Positions 12,301 to 27,300 of a stretch of 64,000 nucleotides of DNA are shown here, in pieces. Location: NCBI GenBank assembly GCA_951640165.1, contig OX621254.1, forward strand, positions 29,548,001 to 29,612,000, given 5' to 3'. The DNA is from Pseudoips prasinana (Eukaryota > Arthropoda > Insecta > Lepidoptera > Nolidae). Within the stretch, counting starts at the first letter, position 1, and each line of letters begins with the position of its first letter. A program made the translations under genes and the position numbers. Under the pieces are notes generated by a model. The model was not told where the DNA came from. It saw only the letters and a list, made by a program, of their open reading frames with translations, and made no database searches.

Positions 12301-15300
12301 GAACTCATACCAGCTAAAACCCCACGATGGCCGCCCTCAGCACATAATGGAGGGACCCCGGGATCCCCAGTGGAACACACCGGGATCCCTCCGTGCGTTG
12401 CCGAAGCTCGTCTCGAGAGGAAACTTGCCTCCTCCAGAGCCCTCACTGTATCCGACAGTGCGTGGCCGCCACGCACTGCCGCCTTCCCGGGGGTCGTTTG
12501 AAGGATGCATAAAGTCCCCACTTCATACACCCACGACCCCGGGAAGGACAACAAACCTAACCTAACCTGCCATGGACTTCTGGCGCCTGATGAGGAGAGC
12601 CCTGGGAACGCGTGTATGCTGCTCCGGTGATTCGACACTACCATACCAGTCAGTTCAATAAGAAAACATGTTCAAATATATTCCATAACACTCAGAAACA
12701 GCTTGCATGGATAGAGAAGTGTATGAGTCGAAGTATGTTCTAATACCTAAGCAATTAACCAGACTGACAGACAGATTTAGATATTTTTTATTTATTTAAA
12801 ATTAATATAATATAATAAAATTTTTATATTTTCAATATAACTAGAAAACGTTATTCTGGTCAATCACTGTCAGTTATTTTAAACATAATTGAGGGTAGTT
12901 GAAAATACATGCAATCACTAAAATTATTTAAGGGGAATACACATTCTACTTAACTAAAGACTAATTTCTTGTATTACTTTTGCTAAACCTATACTATAAA
13001 ACAATACATTTTAGATGGCTATTTTAATATTGCTTATTTTAAACGGCTATTGTAATACTGCTTATTTTAATCTTTATGCGTAACTAATATTCATTATTCA
13101 TACTAATATTATCATTTACTTTGGTGCTGAGCGACATTTTGTGCGCTAAGTTTTAGTATTGTTGACTAAAAGTACTAAGAAATTAGTGAGTATAACTTTG
13201 TAGGAATGCTGGGCATTGATAAACGATAAAAAAAACATCCTTAAGGTGGTGATACTGGCCTGATGGTCAAAAGGTTAGTGAGCCTGACAACTAAGCCAGA
13301 AGTAGAGATGTAAAATGACTGAATATGACTAGTCACAATTGTCATAAACCTTAAATGACCGGTCATTTACTGTCAAATTCATTCAATTTGACTCAAATAT
13401 TATTGTATATTCTCGACTGTATGCAAGTTTAAATGACGCAACGTTTTATTTCCTATTATATCATGAGAGGATAAGACGACATCAAAGTCGATTCGCGAGG
13501 TGATGCGACATTGCCATTTTGTCTTAAATGCACGCATGATTGGAAATGTAAAATGATAACACTATATAATAATACTATAAGTCATAAAAAACACTTTTTT
13601 GTTTCAATTTAGAAGTTGTAGACTTTTATCAACGAAAAAAAAGGTACTAAAATATTACTGAAATCAAATTGACTGAAAATGACCATTTTTGACAGTTAAT
13701 GACCAATTTGACCGTAAATGACAGTCAGTCTAATTCAGTCACTTTAGTCATTTTCAACTCTAGCCAGAAGCCATGGGTTTGTGGTTCGAACGGAACGAAA
13801 GACAAATATTTGTGTGATTATCACGATTATTTGTTTTGTGTCTGGGTTTAATTTATATATAATAAAATCTCGTGTATATACTCCGTCTCATCTAGGCTGT
13901 GTTGAAACCGGTAGTATACACCCGCTGAGTTTGTTTTGCTGGCTCTCACGTGGGGACCATTGGATTCGATGGTAACATTACCGTCGTTATAAATGCAAAG
14001 TCCACAATAATAATAATATGAAATTCTTACCTCAATTATAGACAGAACCATTCAAACAAGATAGATATAGTAAAATAAATATCTATATGTACTTAGAAAT
14101 AATTGTGTATACTTAACTATATGACTACGAACATGTTCTATCTATATACAAGCGCTTTTTTAAAGTCTACGTTTCTCACTACGGTTGTGAATTTGAATTG
14201 ATCTTATTTTCTTTTTTATTAAATATCCGCAGTAATTTTTAATGCCATTGACTATGTTCATGTTTTTTCGAATCTATCAATGTCATACCGAGCCTTAAGC
14301 ATTCTTTATAAAAGTTCCACTCACTAATTAGAATCTAACGTTATAAAAGTATCTAAATAGACGAAATACTTTTACTAAAATCTATTTAATCCTACTCTAC
14401 GCTACTGCAAATATTTCAATTGCATTAATGTACAGAAATGTAAATTTTCTAACCGGAACTGAAAGAGGGATCACTGGTACAACGGTACAAAGTTTTTAAC
14501 TCATCACTGAGTTGACCCACTTCGTTCAACTCAGTCATTGAGTTCGTTCCAGTAGGATGAAACTCGTTACCCACAAATATCTGATATATATTGAAGTCTT
14601 TCTTAAGTCTTTTGCCTTTAAGGGAGTGCCTTAACTTTCTTTCTGTTTGGGATTGAGTTGACACTTTAGAAGCAGGGGATAGGAGCGAAATTTCATTCAT
14701 CAATTCTTGTCGGAGTTTTGATGAGGATGGTGTAACATAGTCATTCTTCTTCAGGAATTCTCTTTGCGTCTTCAGCGGTCGTTTTGCTGTTTGAGGATCT
14801 ATAGTACATTTTAGCTTAGTTGAGATCGACTGCTCTTTGGTATACTTATGTTTAAGCCAGTTCGAGTTAGATGTTGCTACATGAGTCGTATCAAATTCAG
14901 TTTGAGTAACTGCTCCTCTCTTTTTATAATTTTCCGTTTGTACTACAGCACTTAAAGCTTTTAGACTCATAATACTAGTATTTTCGTCGACAGTTACTTT
15001 ATCATCTTTTTCGTTACTATCGTATGTATTCATAGCTTTATTTCTACTATCAGTAGGAAGATCATTTTCGAAGGACATAATTTCCCACTGTGTCTCAGCA
15101 GCTTTGTTAGTGCAACAACACGAATCTTCGTTATATATTTTACCTAAAAGACTTAATCCTTGTATGTTTCCACACGTTTTAACAACTTTTTCATGCTTCT
15201 TTCGCAGCTTCATGTACAAGTTATGGATATCTTTATGTATACTCGGTATAGTTTTGGACAACAACATCAAATTTTCAAATAACAACAGAATAAACTTTTC

Positions 15301-18300
15301 ATCTATCACTCTGGGGACCGGTTTTTCAAACAAGGTTAATTCGGGTTGCTGACTTGTAGCATAATTATGCCGAGAATCTAATGTTGGACCTATGAATGTG
15401 TCATCTTTTAAACGAACCTTTTTCTTTGGAGGGAACTTTGTTGACACCGCGCCGTGTTTAAAAGACATAATGTAACATGACTGCGGATCATCATTCTCGT
15501 AAGATTGTTTAGTATTTGTACGGAAGCATTTGCTACTTTTAAATGATAGATCTAAGGAATGTTCGCTTTCATGTGTGACGGCTGCATCATATGCTTTACT
15601 AGTAACATCACAACTGCTCAAGTACGGCTTTAGATCGAACTCTTTAGTTATGTCAATAAGGGCATTCTTTGTCACATTAACTCGTTTGAAAATCTCATTG
15701 GAATTGGTGCCAGGTGGACGTGCTAAATTTAACCAATTTATCTTATTTACTTCACTCACTATTGGTTTAGACTGCGAGAGTTTAATATTTAAATGCGTCC
15801 GCTTGGATTCTCTCATACCAGGTGGTTTCTCCATTAGTTTTATAGTTATAGCCATGGCTCCATTGGTTTTGGGGTCACTGCACATGGATATATGTTCTAA
15901 GTTATACTTAGAAATATCGATTACTACTGACTTTTCATCTGAGTTTTCGTAAATAAGATCCTTAAATGGAAATAAATTCTGGACATTAGGTCTATCTGGA
16001 TCATATTTAGGTTCTGTAATTTTAGAAACAGGTTTCTTCCCATCAGCGTGATTGGTTTTCGTTAACTTTTCCTTGTCTACTTTTTTGGCTCTTGAGAACA
16101 TTGTAGTGATCTTGTCTAGGATATCTTTTAAGTAAAGTTGTCCGGGATCTATAGCTTTAATGTTGTTATTAGATTTGGATTTATTCATATCCTTGGTTTC
16201 CAATGTAGTGACGCTTTTTGATACTCTTTTTACGACTGCTTCAGTTTGCACTTCACACGATATGTTTTCTTTGGAAGGTACTGAGTTTTCAGTGGGAGAG
16301 CTTGTTGATGTTAAGCTTTTAGACTCATCGTGGAGTAAAACATCTAGATAAGCACTGAGAAACTCTTTAGCTATGTCGGGTGGTACAGCCGTCTCACTTA
16401 TAAGGTGATTAATCGTGTCTTGTATCTTTTCTGTAGAAGAGTTAGAATCATACTTTAGGTCTGATTTATTCAAGTCTGGTTTACCTAAGTTATCTATCAA
16501 CGTTCGCGTTGTTTTAATATCTTTGTCTATACTAGGCTTGCCCGCGGTTTCACAAATATAAATCGTATTTTGTAATAATTTTTCAAGCTCTTGGATTTTG
16601 CGGTCTTTTTCATAACTTGCTGTATCACGTTTTGGACTTGTGATTGGAGGTGGAGATTTTTTGCCCATGTCTGTTGATTTTGTTGCAGTTCTGATGCTCG
16701 ATTTTATACTACCATTTAGCGTCGTATTGCTTAAACCTGGAAACTGAGTTGCTTGACATAAAGTACTAATAAACAAACCAGAAATATATTCATCTTTAGT
16801 GAAAAAATCATTGGATTGCTTATTTACTGATTTATTGTGTTTTATAACGTTTCCTACAGGGCCTGTGGTAGTGTTATGAAGCCAATATTCTAGTAAACTT
16901 CTAAACAAAGCTTTAACTGGCTGGATATCTTGCATTACTTTGACATCGTATAATTCTTTGACTGCTTGATTAATATAAAACTTTAATTGGTTGTCCCTAT
17001 TTCTGTTATTATTAAATAAAGAGACCATGATTCTTTGAGTGATATTGTCAACATCAAATAATGAGATGTTGTCTTGTTGCAGTTGATGTATTTTCAAAGT
17101 TTTAGGTAATTCAGCTTGAACTTGGTTGTTCTTCTTAAGTACAGAATCGTACAATACGGCTAAATTATCTCGTGTATCTAATTGTTTGGAAACATGTAGT
17201 TTGTACTTTCCTAGCAACATACATCTACTTATTGGTCTTTTCAGCGGAGGTTCTTTGGTAACATTTTTGTATTTAACTAGGTTAGTACATTTATTGCTTC
17301 TCTTCATTACAGAATTTTTGTTTTCAAGATACGTATTTCGATGTTCTTTATGTGTAACGTAGAATAACGCCGCAGTACGTTTCATTTTTGTATCAAAAAC
17401 ATTTCCTTTGGGACAATCCGTCTTTTTGACAACTTTTGTATTATCTGTGGTCTTATTTATATTATGACGATTATCTATAGTATTGTTAGGAGGATGTAAA
17501 TCTAAATCAGTGCAATGCATTTGTTTCTCAGTATCTGTACTTTTGGAAGATGTGTTAGGAAACTTCCGTCGCTTGTCAAAGTTCCAACCGATACAATTCA
17601 TGGAACATAAGCTTTTATGCTTTGGAGGAGCACTGTTATTACATGGAAAATCATCCAACTTTTTATCATCATTTTCAAGGCTATTAACTTCATTAATAGA
17701 AGAAGAGTCATTTTTCCTTATACGACGAGACGACTGAAGTTTTCTGACGTTGTTTTCGTCGTATACGCTCGTTGATATTGTAGTTGTTATAGAGGTACCT
17801 TTAGGAAAGAAGGAAAGGTGGTATAGGAAGGAAGGGATAAATAGTCACCCTAATTCCTAAATTACTTGCCATTCAGATTTACTTGAAAATTGGCTTATAA
17901 TGTTATTTAAACAGGTCTTTATTTTGAATTCACTAAGGCCAGTGAAAATGTCTAGAACTTGAGCGTTTTTGAATAATTAGAATATGCACAAAATGCATAC
18001 TTTTAAACACCCAAGCCGTAAGATAACTTCCTTGTGGTCACTAATAAGATACAACTATCAATAACAGTTCCATTCAACGTAATATGAAGGAAATTATGTT
18101 GATGCAACTGCTATACAAATAAATATATTAAAACTTTTCTATCTCCAACATTCAACTAATAGAAGTTTATCATACTCATAAAAAATCATGCTCAGATCAA
18201 AAATAATATGATATAAGTACTTACGCGATGAGGTATCTGTAGGGGGCAGATCTTCGAGAGGCGCATGTATCTTTGGAACCGACTCACGCGCACCGAAAGT

Positions 18301-21300
18301 TAGAAGATGTTGCCGGTACAATCTGAAGTATACGACAATATTCATTTTAGACACATTCTGTTACCAAATTAAGCCATATTCAGTTGAATTCCACCGCGTT
18401 CCTAGTTCTTAGCTGTCGTAACTCTACACGTCACGGGGTTGCTCTAAAAGGTCTAAATGAAGGAAGAGCATGGTATCCTTTCGCTATATGAAGAGTTCAC
18501 TGGTCAAATACCATCACCTTACAGAATACACCTCAGGAAGGGTCGTCAAAGTCATAGGCTAACGGTTACCACTTACCATCAAGTGGGCAGTACGCGTTTT
18601 TGCCGACATGGAAGTATAAAAAAGAAAAATAAAATAAACGATTAGTTTCCCAACTAACTAACTATGCACGGGGACTGTCTAAGAAGCTGAATTTCTGAGA
18701 ACCTCAGTAGGCGCGTTGAGATGTGGGTCCCAACTGTGACTGGGTAGTCAACCTTCAGCAAAACCGTAACACTTTGCTGATTGAATTTCTTTAATACCAT
18801 AGTGGCTACTGTCCACAGCAAAAACGAAATGAAAGAGCATTGATACTACGACGGACCGATGGCCCATGCACAATGCCTTGGGTGGAGCGAAATTACTTCT
18901 AAAACCTTTCTTTACCAATCAACCGCACACATTAGCCATAATCAGAAACTTCTAGTTTAGCAGTTATAAGGTACTATCAGTCTATCAGTCTACAAGACGT
19001 TGAACCAAGTTTGGTACATGTCAGCTATATAGGCGCTTTAGTAATGTGGTGTATGACTATTGTGATGCAGACCCACCTTTTTGAACCTTTACCTCAGTGC
19101 TAAACCTAATCTCAGCTATGTCATCTCCGGAACCAATACCGATGTGTAGCAAATCCCCAAAATTTTCTAAATACATTCGCAATCATAATTATCTTATAAT
19201 TCAATTCCTAGAGCAAAATCAGCAACACGTCATCTTTTTCAACCTTTAGTAAAGTTTTGCAAACCCCCCATTCGAACACTTTATCTAGTACATACATTCG
19301 CAACCATCGAAAACCCAATTACAGCAGCATAACATACGATCCATAGGATTTTCAACTCTTGGAGGCAGGTCGTACAGCGTATATCTTCATCCTCCATATA
19401 CATTCGCTTTTATCTAACCGAATATTTAAAGTATTCAATGCTTACCTATGTGTTTTCAGCACATTGAGCCACGTCCGGAACACGTCAGCCGTCTTGGCTC
19501 TAAGGTGGTATATAAATTCGTCGGCGTCGATGTCTATGCGCCGACGCCGCGCCTTCGCCGAGATGACGGACAGACCGACATCTACCGAGCCGTGCAAACG
19601 ACCTCGAGCGACATCGGTGGGAGAACGAGCGTATACTAAAATACCGCCGTCCACGACGAAGAATCGCTGGAAAAATCAACAATTTTATTATAGCACTGCA
19701 ACACCAGAATTGCCAATAGCACTCAGCGAAGTTGGGTGGTTGTTTCCCAGCATAATGTCTCAGTGTAAACGTAACTGTCCCTGATCATTTAATAAAATAT
19801 ACGAAAGGAGTTGGAAAATAACCAGCCTTCTTAATTCTTTGCAAAGCCAGTAATAAGGAGTGGCATCAAACCGCAAAGGTGTACGGATGAACTGGATTCA
19901 GGAAAGAAACGTAACTTAAAAGTCAATTAAACCTGTTCCCGATGGTGTTGTGATCTAATACCCATCTTATGTTTTGCTGTGTCTATGTAAAATGCATAAC
20001 GTGAAACGTGATTTACGTAGTTCATTTGTGTCACTTTAGTTTTTAAGTATGATCAGTTGTTGTCAAGGTCAAGGTAAGATCAAACACATACAAGTTATAT
20101 ACATTGCCTCATGTTATGAGTTTAACAGTCCCAACTTAAGACTGCGGTACCGTATCTGCGCGGGATTGTATGTATGTATAAAGGCTGATGATGATAATAG
20201 GGTCGTTTCCTACTGCTTGTGCAGTGGAAAACTAAAGAAATACATAAACTGCTAATCCTTTATCAGATATAGAAAAACAAACCTTGTGCCACCCCTTGAG
20301 AGGCCATTTTCTCTTCTTGTGTAGGTAGCCGTTGAAGACGTCGGGCCTCTTCTCGAACCGCTGCCCGTCTTTTAGACCCTCTAGCACCTCCCACTCACTG
20401 CCGCGACGACGACTGTGACAAATAAAAAAACTATGAGAAAAGAATTATGTGTTTATTATTCATTAAATTATTTCCTCTGCAATTTATTTTCGGAATTTTC
20501 GGATATTTCCTATACGTCTTTAATCATATCATGGATTGGATGCGCTTTCGGTTTGATAAGGAGTACGTAGTTTGGGGCTGAAGGTGTACACGCCTATCGT
20601 GTGCATATGCCTTAATTATTTTAACTTTATCGAAGTACATGTATGACTTTTTTATGTGACAACTTTTTTCGTGACTATGAATTGTCTGTATAAAGTGTCA
20701 TACCTTTTTTTTCTTCCTCTATCTCAATGGATCAACCCAAGGTAATGGCGAATGAAAATCCTGAATAAATTAAATGAAGTTGCACTCATTTATGCGTCTT
20801 GCTGGATCGAAGTGAAGCTCTCTTAGTAATACCTTGTTTATTACTTGAGTCAGACCTGACAGTGGCACTTCCGCGATATCTCGGACCAAATATTCTTGTC
20901 TTTTTGATCTCAAGAGAAATTCACAGCAACATCCTCTGTTCAGAGAGTTAGCAATGCCAACATGGTCGTGCTTAGGAAGTAAGAAAACACGTCCTCTCAA
21001 CGAATGATTGATTTCATTCCCGTCGGGTATGAACGCTTCAGCGGAATATTAAAGTGAGGGAATAGAGCTAATCTTTTGAATAGAGACTGTCTAACTAAGA
21101 ATATTATGTTTTAATATGTTAGTGCTTAAAAGTACCGATTCGCCTGGCCATAGTATGTATTGTATGTATTAAAAAGACAACGCCCGCAATAGGGAATTTA
21201 ATCCCTGTGTCGCGGGGTACTTTACAAACATATAATAGACGGATACAGACTACATCCAGACTCAGGACAACTATTTATGGGTCACACAAATAGTTGTCCG

Positions 21301-24300
21301 GCGCGGGAGTCCATCCCACGACACGAAGCGGCGAGGCGACTGTCTCAGCCGCTGCGCCACACGTGCAGTATAGTGAAAATAATATAATTGAAATGCCTTG
21401 CTAATGTCAGTAATTTGATTCGGAAATTACGTGTTACTTTTAAAGACCATTTTTGGTTTCAGTACTTTTAATTATCTTTTTCTATTAACATATTATTGAT
21501 AAATTTATCCCTTTTTTTTGTTTAATATTGGATGTACAGACGCCAGCACATCAAGCTACCCCAATCCGTCAAATTTCCTCAATTGAAAGTGAACCTTATG
21601 CTTAAGTGATAAAGTTGAAAATCGATTAAAGAAATTTGACAGATTGGGGTAGCTGGATGTGCTGGCGTCTGTACGCTAGCTATCCACTAAGGATGATTTA
21701 ATCTGAGTATTTTTCTTCATATTACTATAACTTGTTTTGTCTTTGTAATTGTTTTAGTGTATCTAATTTCTTTTTAAGTTTTGTAATCACTGGGGCCAAC
21801 TAGAATACACTACAGCAATTCTTGCTGTCGCTAATGCTAAAGTTGGCACCCATTTATGGTACATAGCAAATGCTTTGTTTTTAAGCACCTACTATAATTC
21901 CTCGTTGACTGCCTCGGAGGTCCTGGGTTCAAATCCCGGGTCGGGCCAAAAAGTGATTTTGGGACTTTTCTGTAAAAAGAAAAATTCTCTGCATCAGCCC
22001 GAAGTCTGGGAGTTGGCAGTATTATACCCCCGTGCCTCGGAGAGCACGACAAGCCGTCGGTCCTGTGCCTGACCTCTTTCCGGTCGTGAGTGATGAGTGA
22101 GAGTGATGGAATAGAAAGTGCTCCTGTGTTTGCGCACACACTTGAGCACTATAATATGTCCCGCGCAGATGGCTAATCTTTGTTGAGACTGGCCGCCGTG
22201 GTCGAAATTCGGCTAGGAGGCAATTATTATTACTATAATTAGTATTGTTGTGTTTTATGAATAAAAGTATTTCTTTCTTTCCTTTATAAGTATCTTCTCT
22301 TAGTTGGCTCGTGCCTTAATTGCAAGTGAAATTCATTTACCTTCTGGTCTTGCCGCTGCGTGGAGGCTGCACGGGCGGGCGCGGGGCACGATCGCCGCTG
22401 TCGGCGGAGAGCGAGGCTGTCTCCCCCGAACAATCCGAGTCGGAAGGTGCCCGCCGCAGCACCGCTGCTCGTCCCGCTGCCCCACGGCGACGCTCACCTA
22501 CAAAACTCCAGCTCATAACTACCATAAAGGAGAGGACATAATATTATAAAGATAAACTACCTATACCCCATCTTATCCCGTAGGGCTTAGAAATGGTCCC
22601 GAGGGAATACCTACTAGAGAACGGGCAGCAGCGTATTTCTGTGAACTATGGCCATTAAACTGCGATCGCCAACCCGTCTGCCAAGCGGCGATTCCCTCAT
22701 TCTATGGGAAAACTGTTGGCTGGCAAATGCGGGTTTCAGCGAAAACTGCCGCGTCAACTGCCGCCAGGAAGTCTAATGGCGGGAGGCGCGCCCGAAAGAT
22801 ACCGTACAGTATAATCGTCCCCGTATCCGTATATCCACATCCACCACACGCTGCGCTGCAGGCAATTTTTTTTTTTAATATATTGGGACAATGTCACACA
22901 GATCATCCTAGCCCCAATCTAAGCAAAGCTTGTACTATGGGAACCAGGCGACGATATACATACTATATATTTAGAATAGCTCTGCAGCGGGAGGCACCCG
23001 CTAAGCGTTCAGACCAGACGGGAGCCCCGTAAAGGACCATGGATTGCTAGGCACCTCCGTAGAGACGAAAAACTTCTTCCCATGGACCTCCGAGGTTCGG
23101 CAAAAGCCGGTGTAACGCGCCGGTCGCCCGGCGCACTCGGGAGGCATGATATAACTAGACCGTAACAGAATATCAGATATTGAGGTAACTTTAGGAAAGT
23201 TTCATAGCATTTACCACACCTTTTTAGGGTTCCGTACCCAAAGGGTAAAACGGGACCCTATTACTAAGACTTCGCTGTCTGTCTGTCCGTCTGTCAGATG
23301 ATGTATTTCTGTTGCCGCTATAACAACAAATACTAAAAAACAAAATAAAATAAATATTTAAGGGGGCTCCTATACAACAAACGTGAATTTTTTGCTCGTT
23401 TTTATAGATAATGGTACGGAACCCTTAGTCCGCGAGTGCGACTCGCACTTAGCCGGTTTTTATTTACACACTACAGCCATATATGACACTATAGCCTATA
23501 CACGGCAGTATATTTGTTTCATATTGCTGTGTAGCTGAAAATATTTTATAATGATTTCTTGGTTTTTAATGGTGTTCGTTTTTATTTTTGAACGAATGGT
23601 ATCTCTAGGTCGGCAGTTAATGGACCAGTTGAATTTCGAAGTCTAGTAAGGGACTGTCAAAAAGGATTGGCATTTATTGGCAATATTCCAAAAAGTGTGG
23701 AAAGGAGTAGAAAGGCCTAGTATGTATTAGTATGAAGATATATGTATATCTATTTCTACCAGTTGGTAGTAGCAATAAATAATATCTCTTAATTTTCTTT
23801 GTGACTTTGTACTCTGTTTTTGCCCTTCTTCTACAGTCTCCCTCTGTTAGTGGTTTGCAGGAAGAAAACTCATCAAAGAGTTAAGCTCGCCTTTTATGTT
23901 TATTAAAATAACAACGCCCGCACTAGGGAATCTCTGTGTCTGTGTAACTGCGTAACAAACATATAACGGACATCTATTTATGGGTCAGTACCTAGTTGTC
24001 TGGAGCGGGAATCGAACCCGGGATACGAATCGGCGAGGCGACTGTCTTCGCCTTAGTACAGACGCCAGTACATCCAGCTACCCCAATCTGTCAAATTTCT
24101 TTTATATATTTTCAACTTCATCACAAAAGCATAAGGTTCACTTTCAATTGGATAAATTTGACAGATTGGGGTAGCTTGATGTGGCGTCTGTACATGAATT
24201 TACAAATACACTTGTATAAAATGTGTATTTTCTGTGTGCAATAAACAATAAGGCCTTTGCCCTGTATTGGGATAACAGGGAAATACCATATTGAGGACAG

Positions 24301-27300
24301 GGAGTATGCATGAGATTGTTTTTATATTTATACAAATGTGTTTAATCCTTCATAGCCAGACATACAGACTTCAAACTTATATCAATACTCTTCTTGTCTC
24401 GTTGCTACAAAAGAACAAGGAAAATTTTATATTGATCTAACAGTTCCGCATTCACACGATTCGTATAAGCTATCGCATGATCATCAAATAATTTAAGTGG
24501 AACTATAAAACGTTGGCAAGCGTTTTCTTTAATCTATGGTAGCAGGTCAGTGGCGTAGCGCACTGCGACACCTTGCATCAGTGCCCTCCGCGTACAGTTC
24601 AACAATGCGTTCAGGGTTATGTTGGGACTACCTCGCTACTGCAGTGCCTCAGCCTCAGAAGATGCTGCGACATGCATGTCGTAGCGGCGAAATGCAAATA
24701 ACTATTATATTTTATTAATAACACCTAGGCTAAGTTTTACTAACAATAATGAGTTTGTTAATACTTGATATAAACGTTTTATTATTATTATATATCAAAG
24801 CGACCAACCAAAATGTATTATTATTATTTATAAAGAACCGGCCAAGTGCGAGTCGGACTCGCGCACGAAGAGTACCATTGTCTATAAAAACGAGCAAAAA
24901 ATTCACGTTTGTTGTATGGGTGGGAGCCCCCTTAAATATTTATTCTATTTTGTTTTTAACAGAAATACATCATCTGTGAAATTTTCAACTGTCTAACTAT
25001 CACGGTTCATGAGATGCAGCGTGGTGACAGACGGACAGACAGACAGACAGCGAAGTCTTAGTAATAGGGTCCCGTTTTACCCTTTGGGTACGGAGCTCTG
25101 ATAATGGGTTTAAATCACCCAAGGAGATTTAGAATTGTACACCATAGGAATACATGTTGTGACAAAGGATGGTATTAAAGCCAACCTTAAGATGGAGAGG
25201 AGCTGAACATTATGAACCAACAGCAGCAGCTGTGCAACAAGAGATATACCAAAGTCATAATACATAAATAAAACGATTTTGCAATAAGTACAACATGTAA
25301 CTTAATTAACGCCCATCCTGAAAATTGTTTGTTCAGAATCGTTTACTGAATCGACTAATATCATTTTTAATATAGTTAATTTTTTATTCCAAAATTATTA
25401 AAACTACGGAAATTATTGTCATATTAACCCTGTACAGTCAAAACAAATTGAAATGGACCATAAGTCAAAGTAATACGACTTTTGAAATCGCAGGTTTATT
25501 TGTATTCATACAAAATCCATCATTCAATACAAAATAAAAGAAAAATAAACTTTATTCCAAGAAACTAATTTAGTGAAATATACATGTTAAATAAAAAAAT
25601 CAGTGTATGTGTTATGATGATAACATAATATTCTAATTGGGGTGTTTGAGGGTGTGCGTTAATTACGTTAATTACGTTACATGTTAACTTCTGTAATATT
25701 TATAAACTATATATATAGTTTATAAACTATGAACTGAAATATTACAGGAAATCATACATTAGTTAATGAAATATAATTTATAGGCAAGACATTCCACCGT
25801 CATCTGCCTTTAGACCTTACATAAAAAAAAGTAATCATACTTTAGTTCATAAAACATAAATTATTGATAATCGTGTTCTCAGACTACGAGTAGCTGTTTT
25901 TTCAAGCTGACATTGAATTTTATGATAGGCACGTCATTCTACAGGCAGGTTGCCTATAGGCAACCTCATACTTTAGTTAATAAATTAAATTAATAGATAA
26001 CTAGCTGTGCCCGCGACTTCGTCCGCGTGTTAATTAGTTTATTTCGTTTTTCTTGTAAAATAAAAGACTTTTTCTAAAATAAAAGTAGCCTAAGTTACTC
26101 CTTATTACATCAGCTACCTGCCAATAAAAGTCCGGTCAAAATCGGTCCACCCATTTCAGAGATTAGCCGGAACAAACAGACAGACAGACAGACAAAAATT
26201 GTAAAAAATGTCATTTTGGTGCATGTACCGTATATATATTCATATTAATATAGTAAAAACCGGTTATTTCAATATTACAAACAGACACTCCAATTTTATT
26301 TATTTGTATAGATGTATAGATGTATAGATAATAGTACTCTCTGACTGGTTTTTTTAAGCTGACATTGATAATTATGATAAGTAAGTCATTCTACAACCTG
26401 GCTGCCTATTAATTTAACGATTCATAAATTCAGACCATAAAGAACTGCAAATGCGTAAAACAAAAATACTTGAAGCGTTCGTCAATATAATTAGCAGTTG
26501 CAGGGCTAAAGGGCTTGCAACTACAATAACAGTTAATAATAATAATATCCTGGGACACTATTTACACACGGCCACGGGCCATCTCATCCCAAACTAAGCA
26601 GAGCTTGTAATATGGACACCAGATAACTGATATACTACTTTTACAGATAATTACACACAGACTCAGGACAAACAGACATGTTCAAGCACACAAATATCTG
26701 TCCTGGGCGGGAATCGAATCCGGCGTGAAAAGCAAGCATTTGCCAATCACGCCAACAGGCCCGTCAATATCAGTATAACATCGAAAGTTTACTTATTACT
26801 ATATATTATAGTAGTTTCCGGGCCAGAAAGAATAACACCCCTTACCATCCCGTGGGTGTACCAGGTAGTAACGCCACCTGTGTCATACCTACCACTACTG
26901 TGCACTACATGTAATAATGACAATTAATAGTTGAGATTATTTCGTATTATACCACACCATGTTCTTTGTACCACACCGTGTATGAGCCTCATATTATTAG
27001 CTTAGATACGCAGCGCGCCGCCGCGCTGCGTTAGGTATCCTCGCGTCGTGTGATTGTAGTTTACCAGAGTTTACCCTCAATACCTACTTACAATTGTAAA
27101 ATATTTTAAGTTTTTTAGGTACTAAGTACGTAATATGTTTTTTTTATTACTAGAATTTGGCATGTAAGTTTTTATTCATAAACTAAGCTGCGCTTGGCAG
27201 GCACTTATTAAGTTACATTATTGTAAATTTTTTTTTCTGAATGTAATACGTTCTTTTGATAAAAATAGATTTCTTTAACCATATTATTAAAGAACCTGGA

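Noticed and set aside
12550..12570. Telomere repeat array
   Set aside because: Only two to three CCTAA units, far too short for a telomere.
12207..12644. 145-codon minus-strand frame
   Set aside because: A GC-rich repeat with long frames on both strands and several phases; no protein-like pattern.
15530..15952. 140-codon plus-strand frame
   Set aside because: Antisense shadow of the large minus-strand exon.
19359..19784. 141-codon plus-strand frame
   Set aside because: Antisense to ORP exon 4; the minus strand carries the PH domain.
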